NCBI GenBank assembly: GCA_021824385.1
Contig: JAKAKU010000051.1
Span: forward strand, 1 to 10,560
Source: a bacterium
GTDB lineage: Bacteria > Patescibacteriota > Microgenomatia > UBA8517
Length of the DNA stretch: 10,560 nt
Reading direction: 5' to 3'
The position numbers were made by a program, and so were the translations under genes. Below, piece by piece: positions 1-5,642 of this stretch (position 1 is the first letter of the stretch; each line of letters starts with the position of its first letter). The notes beneath the pieces are model-generated. The model saw only the letters and a list, made by a program, of their open reading frames with translations, was not told the DNA's origin and searched no databases.

Positions 1-16
1 AAATTGACATAAAAAT

Positions 17-38
17 CCCTGCCTTAGAAAAGGCAGGG
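17..38 (-). terminator. Intrinsic terminator of the lipoprotein gene
   Basis: A perfect 9-bp stem (17-25 with 30-38) closes a 4-nt loop. Read on the minus strand, it is followed by a T-rich run (positions 16 down to about 10). It lies about 30 nt past the stop codon of the minus-strand lipoprotein gene, so it most likely ends that transcript. Confidence 0.8.
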
Positions 39-69
39 CCTCAAACCTACGTAGCAGTGCTTTCAGATG

Positions 70-474
70 TTACTGTGCTTGCTTCCACGGCGGGGTTTGG
101 GTTGTCTCAATATCGGCGAGACGGAGAGACTTCAGTCTGTAAGTGCGAATACCCTCACCTTCGGGATCACAGCCACTGAGACCCAACACATCAGTATCTG
201 CTTCGCCAATGCTCAGCGATGTGTACTCAATCGTTGCAAAGGCTTGAAACTCTTTATAGAGCGTAGCGTTTGCAATGACCGCTGGGTCTTTTGTGCAATA
301 TCCAGAGGTGATATCTGTTCTTACCCAAATGATGGTAGTGCCGCTCTTGCGCTGCTCAACGTTGGTAATAACGTCTGTGACGCTGCCGCCTGTTACGGCT
401 TGCGCTCCTTGGCATCCTGCCAGAGCAAAAAGTGCTAACACGAGTAACACACCAATGCGGTAAGTGATCTTCAT
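70..474 (-). CDS. Small secreted lipoprotein of unknown function
   Basis: 134-residue protein with a clear lipoprotein signal peptide: K2 and R6, a hydrophobic stretch over residues 7-19, and a lipobox L18-A19-G20-C21, so C21 should be lipidated and the protein held on the outer face of the membrane. The mature part (about 113 residues) has alternating polar and hydrophobic stretches suggesting beta strands, and two cysteines, C60 and C102, that could pair. I recognise no family. The ATG start is well supported: an AAGGAGG Shine-Dalgarno (complement of 483-489) lies 8 nt upstream, a TTGACA-N17-TAACAT promoter precedes it, and a strong hairpin terminator follows the TAA. The gene is therefore monocistronic, divergent from the helicase gene. 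The overlapping plus-strand reading frame lacks such signals and is a shadow. Confidence 0.85.
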   Translation of the reverse strand: MKITYRIGVLLVLALFALAGCQGAQAVTGGSVTDVITNVEQRKSGTTIIWVRTDITSGYCTKDPAVIANATLYKEFQAFATIEYTSLSIGEADTDVLGLSGCDPEGEGIRTYRLKSLRLADIETTQTPPWKQAQ

Positions 475-507
475 TCTGCACGCCTCCTTACACCGAACGA
501 AGATGCA

Positions 508-536
508 ATGTTACCCCATAACATGTTTTTTGTCAA
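508..536 (-). promoter_or_regulatory. Promoter of the lipoprotein gene
   Basis: On the minus strand a perfect -35 TTGACA (complement of 531-536) is followed after exactly 17 nt by a -10 TAACAT (complement of 508-513). This sits about 34 nt before the lipoprotein ATG and leaves room for its Shine-Dalgarno. The -35 lies 3 bp from the -10 box of the divergent helicase gene, so the two promoters probably compete for RNA polymerase. Confidence 0.75.
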
Positions 537-539
537 TGA

Positions 540-545
540 TATAAT
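540..545 (+). promoter_or_regulatory. Consensus -10 box of the helicase-nuclease gene
   Basis: A perfect TATAAT lies 8 nt before the ATG at 554. Transcription would start at about 551-553, giving almost no 5' UTR. No Shine-Dalgarno is present, so the mRNA is probably leaderless. No good -35 is visible at the usual distance (about 517-522), so the promoter may depend on other contacts. Confidence 0.6.
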
Positions 546-553
546 GCTTTCAC

Positions 554-3412
554 ATGGAGAAAAAACTCAATACGTCACAGCTTGAAGCGGTTACTCATGG
601 AGAAGGACCGCTTCTTATTATTGCTGGTGCTGGAACGGGAAAAACAACCGTAATTACCGAGCGTGTTAAACACCTTATTTCTGAAGGTTTGGCCACGCCG
701 TCTGAAATATTGGCTCTCACATTTACTGAAAAAGCAGCCAACGAAATGGAAGGAAGAATCGATGAAGCACTCCCCTTGGGATACGCACAAATGTGGGTAA
801 TGACCTTTCACAGTTTTTGTGACCGAATTTTGAGACAAGATGGGTTTCATATTGGGCTCGATACCAAGTTTCGCTTAATGACTACTGCAGATTCTCTTGA
901 TCTTCTAAAGAGAAATTTATATTTGCTTGGACTTGATTATTTTGCCCCTCTGGGGAACCCTACCAAGTTTTTGAGCGGACTGTTGTCTCACTTCTCTCGA
1001 CTCCAAGATGAAAACGTCACTCCTGATGAGTACCTCGATTGGGCTCAGAAATATGAACAAGAAAATGGTAATAAATCAGAGGAAGAAAAGCTCGAATCGT
1101 TGAAGTGGAAAGAGCTTTCTGAAGTCTACAAAAAATACGAAGAATTAAAAATCAAAAATTCGCTCTTTGATTTTGGTGATCTAATTACCAAAACAATATT
1201 GTTATTTGAGAAACGGTCCAATGTGCTTTTGGAATACCAAAAAAAGTTTAAATATATATTGGTTGATGAGTTTCAGGACACCAACTACGCTCAAAATAAA
1301 TTGGTAACGCTGCTTACCGGGAGAGATGGAAACATTACGGTTGTAGGAGATGATGATCAGAGCATTTATCGCTTCCGGGGCGCTGCAGTCTCCAATATGC
1401 TTCAATTTCGTGAACATTTCCCAAGCACCAAAATTGTAACTTTGACTGACAATTATCGTTCAAAACAAACTATTTTGACCGCCGCTCATACCCTTATTTC
1501 ACATAACAATCCAGATCGATTGGAGGTAATAGAGAAAATTGATAAAAAGCTTGTTTCACATGTTGAGGGACTGGGGAAGATTGAACTTACAAATCCTCAA
1601 GAGAGTAGAGACGAGGCAGACTTTGTTTCAAAGAAAATACTTGAACTTAAAGACACATACGACTTTTCTGATTTTGCCGTCCTGGTGCGCGCAAATAATC
1701 ACGCTGAAAGTTTTGTAAGAAGCTTTGAACAAACCGGTATCCCGTATCAGTTTTTAGGCCCCGGTAAATTATTTTCTGAGCTTGAAATTGTGGATCTGTT
1801 TTCATATCTGCGCGTTGTCGCTGATATTCACAACGATGCAGCGCTCTACCGGGTTCTCTCGTCTGAAGTTTTTGCAATAGACCCGCTTTCCCTTGCTAAA
1901 ATGTCATCTAAAGCACGCCATGAGCAATTATTCCTCTTTGACTCACTGGAGATTGACTCAACGGCTGAGAGCCCTGACTCTGAAAAAATTCTATCACTCC
2001 TCACCCTCATCACCGATCATGTAAAACGATCTCGTGACGAGTCCATTATTTCACTTCTTCTCGAATATCTTGAAAAAAGTGGTCTGCGAGAGAATCTTAT
2101 TAAGGAAGACTCTATGGAGTCATTGAAGAAAATTCAAAACATTGAAAAGTTCCTCGGAAAAATTAAATCGTTTGAAATCAATAACGCAAAAGCGTCATTC
2201 TCTGAGATTGTTGACTGGATCGATCTTCAAACTGAAATCAATGAGTCTCCTTCAGCCGCCGAAGTTGAAATAGGCGAGGAGGATAAGGTAAATATCCTCA
2301 CAGTTCACTCTTCAAAAGGGCTTGAGTTTCCCGTAGTGTTTCTCGTAAACCTTGTGTCACAGCGCTTTCCCTCAATGGAGCGACGTGAGCAAATTCCTAT
2401 TCCTGACGCTCTGATTCGTGAAGTATTGCCTTCGGGAGATTTTCATTTACAAGAGGAGCGCAGGCTTTTTTATGTAGGACTAACACGAGCAAAGAACGAA
2501 GTGTATTTAACTGGCGCAAAATTTTATGGCGATGGAAAAAGAGAGAAGAAATTGTCGCCTTTTGTAGTCGAAACATTGGGTGAGCTGCGACCCAATGAAT
2601 TCAGCTCAAAAATACTTGAAAAAATAGAAGTTGTAAAGCAACATTCCCTGCCACAAAAATTCGCGTTAAAAAGTATTAGTTATTCGCAAATAGAAAAGTT
2701 CAAAGTGTGCCCTCTGCACTATAAACTAAATTATATTTTGAAGCTTCCCACTCCACCCTCAGCTGCACAAAGTTTTGGAGTGAGCTTCCATGCAACCTTA
2801 AAAGATTTTTATGACCATGTTGCTTTGGGAAGTGAACCCACAAAGGCACTTCTCAACGACTTACTTAGCAAGAATTGGATCCGTGAAGGATATAGTTCAA
2901 AAGAACACCTAGACAAAACCTATCAAAAAGCGAGTAGCTTCTTGGAATACTACTTTGATACCTGGTTTGATAGTAAGACAAAACCGATTGCACTTGAGCA
3001 ACCTTTCTCCTTTAGAATTGAAGACCTTTCGGTAAAGGGAAAGATTGACCGTATCGATGAAACTCCAACCGGCATTCATATTATTGACTATAAAACCGGG
3101 AGCAATGCAATGACGCAAAAGGAAGCCGACTCGGCACTTCAGCTTTCTATCTATGCGCTCGCTGCGACTAAAATTCCTGAGGCTCCTTTTCATCGAAAGC
3201 CCACCGACATAACGCTCTCTTTGATGTATTTTGATACGAAAGAAATAGTAACAACACACCGAACTGCTACTCAGCTTAAAGAGGCTGAAGAAGAAATTTT
3301 GGATTGGGCGTTGAAGATTTCTGAAAGCGACTTTAGTTGTAGTGGAAACTTTTTGTGTGGAAACTGCGAATATAAAAGTTATTGTGCCGCTTCTCTCAAT
3401 TCTTCTGATTGA
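554..3412 (+). CDS. UvrD/AddA-like DNA helicase fused to a PD-(D/E)XK nuclease with Fe-S cluster
   Basis: 952-residue superfamily 1A helicase with a C-terminal RecB/Cas4-type nuclease, expected to unwind and trim DNA ends in double-strand-break repair. Visible helicase motifs: Q motif (Q9), Walker A AGAGTGKT (24-31), Walker B VDEFQD (237-242), motif III GDDDQSIYRFRG (265-276), motif IV NYRS (300-303), motif V VHSSKGLEF (584-592), motif VI EERRLFYVGLTRAK (634-647). The nuclease part shows H746, D832 (GKIDRID), D845 and K847 (IIDYKTG) and Q863/Y867 (QLSIY). C719 with C935, C938 and C944 form the Cx(n)CxxCx5C pattern of a 4Fe-4S cluster as in AddB and Cas4. One chain thus combines parts that AddAB or RecBCD spread over subunits; no partner gene lies nearby. 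The ATG at 554 follows TATAAT by 8 nt, has no Shine-Dalgarno, and the first motif starts soon after. The stop is TGA. Confidence 0.93.
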   Translation: MEKKLNTSQLEAVTHGEGPLLIIAGAGTGKTTVITERVKHLISEGLATPSEILALTFTEKAANEMEGRIDEALPLGYAQMWVMTFHSFCDRILRQDGFHIGLDTKFRLMTTADSLDLLKRNLYLLGLDYFAPLGNPTKFLSGLLSHFSRLQDENVTPDEYLDWAQKYEQENGNKSEEEKLESLKWKELSEVYKKYEELKIKNSLFDFGDLITKTILLFEKRSNVLLEYQKKFKYILVDEFQDTNYAQNKLVTLLTGRDGNITVVGDDDQSIYRFRGAAVSNMLQFREHFPSTKIVTLTDNYRSKQTILTAAHTLISHNNPDRLEVIEKIDKKLVSHVEGLGKIELTNPQESRDEADFVSKKILELKDTYDFSDFAVLVRANNHAESFVRSFEQTGIPYQFLGPGKLFSELEIVDLFSYLRVVADIHNDAALYRVLSSEVFAIDPLSLAKMSSKARHEQLFLFDSLEIDSTAESPDSEKILSLLTLITDHVKRSRDESIISLLLEYLEKSGLRENLIKEDSMESLKKIQNIEKFLGKIKSFEINNAKASFSEIVDWIDLQTEINESPSAAEVEIGEEDKVNILTVHSSKGLEFPVVFLVNLVSQRFPSMERREQIPIPDALIREVLPSGDFHLQEERRLFYVGLTRAKNEVYLTGAKFYGDGKREKKLSPFVVETLGELRPNEFSSKILEKIEVVKQHSLPQKFALKSISYSQIEKFKVCPLHYKLNYILKLPTPPSAAQSFGVSFHATLKDFYDHVALGSEPTKALLNDLLSKNWIREGYSSKEHLDKTYQKASSFLEYYFDTWFDSKTKPIALEQPFSFRIEDLSVKGKIDRIDETPTGIHIIDYKTGSNAMTQKEADSALQLSIYALAATKIPEAPFHRKPTDITLSLMYFDTKEIVTTHRTATQLKEAEEEILDWALKISESDFSCSGNFLCGNCEYKSYCAASLNSSD

Positions 3413-3529
3413 AAAATTCTCATTTTGTCTCACAATGAAAACGGAAGTTTAATCACCCAAAGGAGTTAGTTCTCATGATTTCATGGAAATTATGTGCGAC
3501 CAAAGGAGCCTTCCGCATTACATTCTCGC

Positions 3530-3535
3530 TATACT
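3530..3535 (+). promoter_or_regulatory. Possible -10 box before the first small RNA unit
   Basis: TATACT would start transcription at about 3542, just before a hairpin and a strong terminator. No convincing -35 is seen about 17 nt upstream, so the call is tentative. Confidence 0.35.
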
Positions 3536-3541
3536 AGGAAG

Positions 3542-3610
3542 GGGGTGATCATTTATTCTATCGACTTTCCGTGAGGAGAGTCGGGCCGGGTTTAACTCAC
3601 CCGGTTTTTT
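3542..3610 (+). ncRNA. Candidate small structured RNA or attenuator leader (unit 1)
   Basis: About 70 nt, bounded by a possible -10 box (3530-3535) and a strong terminator. It contains a 9-bp stem (3562-3570 with 3575-3583, one G-U pair) capped by a GTGA tetraloop of the GNRA type. A second pairing is possible: GGGTGA at 3543-3548 matches TCACCC at 3597-3602, which would use up the 3' arm of the terminator hairpin. The RNA could therefore be a stand-alone molecule with a closing helix or an attenuator with terminator and antiterminator forms. A nine-codon frame starting GTG at 3545 ends inside the hairpin, but its AGGA-type sequence is too close to the start to convince. I recognise no RNA family. 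Confidence 0.4.
3586..3610 (+). terminator. Intrinsic terminator of unit 1
   Basis: The stem CCGGGT (3586-3591) pairs with ACCCGG (3599-3604) across a 7-nt loop and is followed by six T (3605-3610). Confidence 0.8.
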
Positions 3611-3615
3611 ATTTA

Positions 3616-3644
3616 TTGACACAAAAGTGTGTACGAAGTATAAA
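3616..3644 (+). promoter_or_regulatory. Consensus promoter of RNA unit 2
   Basis: TTGACA (3616-3621), a 17-nt spacer and TATAAA (3639-3644). The predicted start is about 3651. It begins 5 nt after the T-run of the unit 1 terminator, so the two units are packed end to end. Confidence 0.8.
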
Positions 3645-3675
3645 AAAGTACCGTACCACACGAAAGGAGCAAGAA

Positions 3676-3756
3676 GTGTATTCGATACTCCGTGGTCAGA
3701 GTGTGAAAGGGTGTAAGACGAACATTCGTCGTATGAAGCATCCTTTAGCTGTTTAA
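3676..3756 (+). CDS. Possible 26-residue basic micropeptide
   Basis: A GTG start at 3676 lies 6 nt after a perfect AAAGGAG (3663-3669), itself about 12 nt into a transcript from a consensus promoter. The 26-codon frame ends TAA at 3754-3756. The peptide has eight Lys, Arg or His residues, one cysteine (C13), no acidic residue, and the C-terminus HPLAV. I know no family that matches. The Shine-Dalgarno can be hidden in the 5' helix, which would make translation conditional. It is too short to judge by codon use, so the frame could be chance inside a structured RNA. Confidence 0.4.
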   Translation: MYSILRGQSVKGCKTNIRRMKHPLAV

Positions 3757-3864
3757 TTTCATTTGCGCTGATAATCAAAAAATTAAATAGTTAAATTTTT
3801 GCGATGAAAGTCGCCCCAACTCACTCTGAAGGTGACTGTGAAGCCGTGAGCTTCCAAAAGCATT

Positions 3865-3890
3865 GGGCGAGGAAACACCTCGCCCTTTCA
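3865..3890 (+). terminator. Intrinsic terminator of unit 2
   Basis: A perfect 8-bp stem GGGCGAGG (3865-3872) with CCTCGCCC (3878-3885) and a 5-nt loop, followed by a T-rich tail (TTTCATTTGT). Confidence 0.8.
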
Positions 3891-3910
3891 TTTGTCAAAA
3901 AATTGACAAA
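3891..3910. repeat. Perfect 8-4-8 palindrome over the unit 3 -35 box
   Basis: TTTGTCAA (3891-3898) and its reverse complement TTGACAAA (3903-3910) flank four A. The right arm holds the TTGACA of the next promoter, and the left arm is the T-tail of the unit 2 terminator. It could be an operator, or chance from joining the two elements. Confidence 0.5.
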
Positions 3911-3931
3911 CTATGAGTTGTTTGATATAGT
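3903..3931 (+). promoter_or_regulatory. Consensus promoter of RNA unit 3
   Basis: TTGACA (3903-3908), a 17-nt spacer and TATAGT (3926-3931), with a predicted start at about 3938. It has the same spacing as the promoters at 3616 and 4479. Confidence 0.8.
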
Positions 3932-3937
3932 ACCCAC

Positions 3938-3985
3938 ATAGCTGTTGGTCTCAGGTGTTCCTGACGCCCACTGCTCGTTTTTTTT
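3938..3985 (+). ncRNA. Promoter-proximal hairpin RNA or terminator (unit 3)
   Basis: Starting about 3 nt after the predicted transcription start, 3941-3955 pairs with 3960-3974 across a TGTT loop (15 positions, three mismatches, one G-T). TCG and eight T (3978-3985) follow. This is an intrinsic terminator placed right at the promoter: polymerase either stops after about 45 nt or reads on into the structured block that follows. The mismatches suggest partial termination. Confidence 0.45.
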
Positions 3986-4467
3986 CGCCAATTAACCGGT
4001 TTTTTTAGAAGGGACGGTCAATTTGAAAGATCACATTCCTATTTGGGGGCAAACCCTGCTTGAATCTTTTTATATTGCCAACTGTGCTGATCTGACCGCC
4101 GCCGTGCTGCCCGGGCGCCCTGTGTAGGGCCAACTCCCCGGCTTCGGCTGTAATTGACAAAGAACGTTTGGGCCGCTAAGTGGATTGCGGCCCTTACACT
4201 ATCGATAAGTCTGATTAACAAGGGGGAACCCGATTTGATTTACCGGTATTCATAGCTATTTAACTTACGATTTTCGAGGGCTTTGTCCCAATTAACGCCT
4301 TGAGTGGCGCCTTAATTGTTCGACCCCAGGTCGAACGTAGACAAATCTCGGGTATTTAAATTCTTGCAAAGTCGTGGCTTGACCACCGCTTTGAGCTGGA
4401 AGCCTCGGAAGAGTCGAACAGGTCTGTTCATCCGTTTCCTGTATCAGGAACGAACAGACCTCTTTTT
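3986..4467 (+). other. Non-coding block dense in hairpins (unit 4), probably part of a long structured RNA
   Basis: No convincing protein-coding frame in about 480 bp. Visible pairings: CGGTCA/TGACCG (4015-4020 with 4093-4098) continued by GATC/GATC (4029-4032 with 4089-4092); GCCCT/AGGGC (4117-4121 with 4126-4130, GTGT loop); GGGCCGC/GCGGCCC (4170-4176 with 4187-4193); CAATTAA/TTAATTG enclosing CGCC/GGCG (4289-4318); GTTCGACC/GGTCGAAC (4318-4325 with 4329-4336); GTGG/CCAC (4374-4377 with 4383-4386). It ends in a strong terminator. I see no good promoter of its own; read-through from 3903-3931 would give an RNA of about 530 nt. It is more GC-rich than the flanking genes. I cannot assign it to a known RNA class. 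Confidence 0.45.
4420..4467 (+). terminator. Strong intrinsic terminator of unit 4
   Basis: A 10-bp outer stem (4420-4429 with 4452-4461), an inner stem (TTCCTG with CAGGAA, 4436-4441 with 4445-4450), and a T-run at 4462-4467. Confidence 0.85.
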
Positions 4468-4478
4468 GTGCCTTATAG

Positions 4479-4507
4479 TTGACACATTATGGGTGGTATG
4501 CTATAGT
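4479..4507 (+). promoter_or_regulatory. Consensus extended -10 promoter of RNA unit 5
   Basis: TTGACA (4479-4484), a 17-nt spacer and TATAGT (4502-4507) with TGC just before it (4499-4501), the extended -10 form. The predicted start is about 4514. It is the strongest-looking promoter in the window. Confidence 0.82.
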
Positions 4508-4558
4508 ATCTCCACTTGACCGCAAAAGTGAACCGCGGCAGGTTTCTCTGGAGGGCTA

Positions 4559-4600
4559 ATGCCCGACAAGAAAAAAGGACCTCATCGGGTCCCACATTAA
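4559..4600 (+). CDS. Possible 13-residue peptide within RNA unit 5
   Basis: ATG at 4559 follows GGAGG (4550-4554) by 4 nt and opens a 13-codon frame rich in Lys, His and Pro (MPDKKKGPHRVPH) ending TAA at 4598-4600. The hairpin GGGC/GCCC (4553-4556 with 4561-4564) puts the start codon in its loop and part of the Shine-Dalgarno in its stem. This could be a leader peptide or a chance frame. Confidence 0.25.
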   Translation: MPDKKKGPHRVPH

Positions 4601-4799
4601 GTAATCAGCCTCGGCTGATACATAAACCGAGTCGCGGATGCGACAAAAAATTTGTTATCCACCACAAAGTGGATGCATCGGAGGAAGGTCCTTAAATCAA
4701 GCTCTGGATAAGATCCGTTGACCTTAATCTTTGCCGAATGAGGTGAAGGTAAGTCAGTCAAGGCTCCATCTCAACGATTTTCCTTCCACCTGTACGTTC

Positions 4800-4827
4800 G
4801 AGCCGCTTCGATGAGCGGCTCTTTTTT
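4800..4827 (+). terminator. Intrinsic terminator of RNA unit 5
   Basis: A perfect 8-bp stem (4800-4807 with 4814-4821), a 6-nt loop and six T (4822-4827). It lies 5 nt from the stop codon of the convergent FemAB gene. On the minus strand no T-run follows the stem, so it serves plus-strand transcripts. Confidence 0.87.
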
Positions 4828-4832
4828 GTGGC

Positions 4833-5642
4833 TTACAGAGGCAATCTCCACTTGGTGAAGCAGCCAGGATATTCAATAGCTACTCCCCCAAAGCTTTTCT
4901 TGAAGTGCGTAAACCCTTTCCATTTTTCATTTGGAAAACGCTCGTCATAAATTCCTTCAAAATCAAAGATCTTTGCTTTATTGCGTTGAGCCCACTGAAT
5001 GCCACTCCAAAGGACTTTATACTGAATAAGGCTCTTCCGGGCAAAATCGTCAGTAAACCCTACCCAGTAATAACACGTGCTGTCTGCCACTAAAAACATG
5101 GCTCCTGAGGTATGAAATTTATTCATAATAATCACCATATTTTTGCCAAATGCATCTTTGAACGCTTGTAGTTCGGAAAGAGGCAGTACATGCCGTTTAT
5201 GTCCGACAGCTTCTTTCCATGCCTTTCTGAACGTTTCTATTTCTTGCGATTCATACACGACGAGTTTCTCTGACTTTCGAATTGAATAGCGCGCATCCTT
5301 TTTCATTTGTGACAATACTTTTTGGAGCGGCAGTGAAATATCGAGTTGCAAAGTTTTAGTGGGAAGGTATGGAGTGTTTGACAGTCTATATCCGGCTATG
5401 CCTAAAAGATTTCGAGCTTTTTTTGTTAACACTTCTGGCTCGATAATGATTTGAAAAACGCGAAATTTTTTACACAAAAAATCAATGTCTGAAAGCTGAA
5501 AATCTCTCGTTCGTTGGAGCTTAATAGCTGAACCTAAAATAGGAATTTTTTTTATGAAATATTGGCGATTTTTGTAATCGATCACTTCCCATCCGATTTT
5601 TCTCAAAAACGCTCCATATTGACTCGTTTGCCGAAGATCCAT
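4833..5642 (-). CDS. FemAB-family aminoacyltransferase (second of a tandem pair)
   Basis: 269 residues, GNAT-fold FemAB/FemX family. Known members transfer amino acids from aminoacyl-tRNA to the peptide of lipid II on the cytoplasmic face, building peptidoglycan cross-bridges. Family marks seen: a basic block KKDARYSIRKSEK (114-126), like the KKxRYxIRKAEK segment of FemAB proteins, and a C-terminal FDFEG(x)n-KGFTHFKKSFGG (242-253 for the last block) typical of the second GNAT domain. No signal peptide or membrane segment is seen. The ATG directly follows the TAA of the upstream FemAB gene with no spacer and no Shine-Dalgarno, so translation is probably coupled. It is shorter than classical Staphylococcus FemA/B (about 420 residues) because it lacks the coiled-coil arm; its natural substrate cannot be told from sequence. 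Confidence 0.85.
   Translation of the reverse strand: MDLRQTSQYGAFLRKIGWEVIDYKNRQYFIKKIPILGSAIKLQRTRDFQLSDIDFLCKKFRVFQIIIEPEVLTKKARNLLGIAGYRLSNTPYLPTKTLQLDISLPLQKVLSQMKKDARYSIRKSEKLVVYESQEIETFRKAWKEAVGHKRHVLPLSELQAFKDAFGKNMVIIMNKFHTSGAMFLVADSTCYYWVGFTDDFARKSLIQYKVLWSGIQWAQRNKAKIFDFEGIYDERFPNEKWKGFTHFKKSFGGVAIEYPGCFTKWRLPL

Larger units (their letters stand above)
3651..3890 (+). ncRNA. Candidate structured transcript of about 240 nt (unit 2)
   Basis: A consensus promoter at one end and a GC-rich terminator at the other define a short transcription unit. Near the 5' end ACCAC (3655-3659) pairs with GTGGT (3692-3696), and GGAG (3666-3669) with the adjoining CTCC (3688-3691). This places the Shine-Dalgarno of the small ORF at 3676 inside a helix. 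Further hairpins: GACGA/TCGTC (3717-3721 with 3726-3730, 4-nt loop), GCGA/TCGC (3801-3814) and GAAGC/GCTTC (3840-3844 with 3850-3854). It could be a small regulatory RNA, a small mRNA with a structured 3' half, or both. It matches no tmRNA, SRP, 6S or RNase P signature that I know. Confidence 0.5.
4514..4827 (+). ncRNA. Candidate novel ncRNA of about 315 nt with multi-hairpin core and competing helices (unit 5)
   Basis: A strong promoter and a strong terminator frame this transcript, and no plus-strand gene follows, so it is likely a stand-alone RNA rather than a leader. Three hairpins stand in a row: ATCAGC/GCTGAT (4604-4609 with 4614-4619), GTCGC/GCGAC (4631-4635 with 4640-4644) and ATCCAC/GTGGAT (4657-4662 with 4669-4674). 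GGACCT (4577-4582) can pair with AGGTCC (4686-4691) to enclose all three as a multibranch junction. Other pairings compete: GGACC (4577-4581) with GGTCC (4588-4592); AAGGTC (4685-4690) with GACCTT (4720-4725); ACCTT (4721-4725) with AAGGT (4746-4750). A 5' hairpin (4513-4517 with 4526-4530) sits at the start site. The length fits RNase P or tmRNA, but I find neither their conserved blocks nor a tRNA-like end. Confidence 0.55.

Noticed and set aside
4..9. TTGACA at the left edge as a plus-strand promoter
   Set aside because: The -10 position holds terminator stem sequence with no match.
67..438. 123-codon plus-strand frame opposite the lipoprotein gene
   Set aside because: No Shine-Dalgarno or promoter; the minus strand has lipobox, Shine-Dalgarno, promoter and terminator.
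3820..3860. Partial resemblance to the 3' part of a cobalamin riboswitch
   Set aside because: The conserved B12-box sequence is absent and no gene follows.
4154..4182. TTGACA at 4154-4159 as a promoter for the hairpin block
   Set aside because: At 17 nt the -10 would be TAAGTG, a poor match, and it falls in the loop of a perfect hairpin.
4039..4221. 60-codon minus-strand frame in the hairpin block
   Set aside because: No ribosome site; low-complexity Arg/Ala-rich product that follows from GC-rich stems.
4318..4336. GTTCGA-containing hairpin as a tRNA or tmRNA T-arm
   Set aside because: The 5-bp stem and 7-nt loop geometry do not fit, and no acceptor or anticodon arm surrounds it.
4316..4519. 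67-codon plus-strand frame
   Set aside because: It runs through the terminator and the promoter at 4479-4507, with no ribosome site.
4675..4695. Similarity of the sequence around GAGGAAGGTCC to the conserved GAGGAAAGTCC block of RNase P RNA
   Set aside because: It lies about 170 nt into the transcript and no matching ACAGAA-type 3' block or other conserved region is present.
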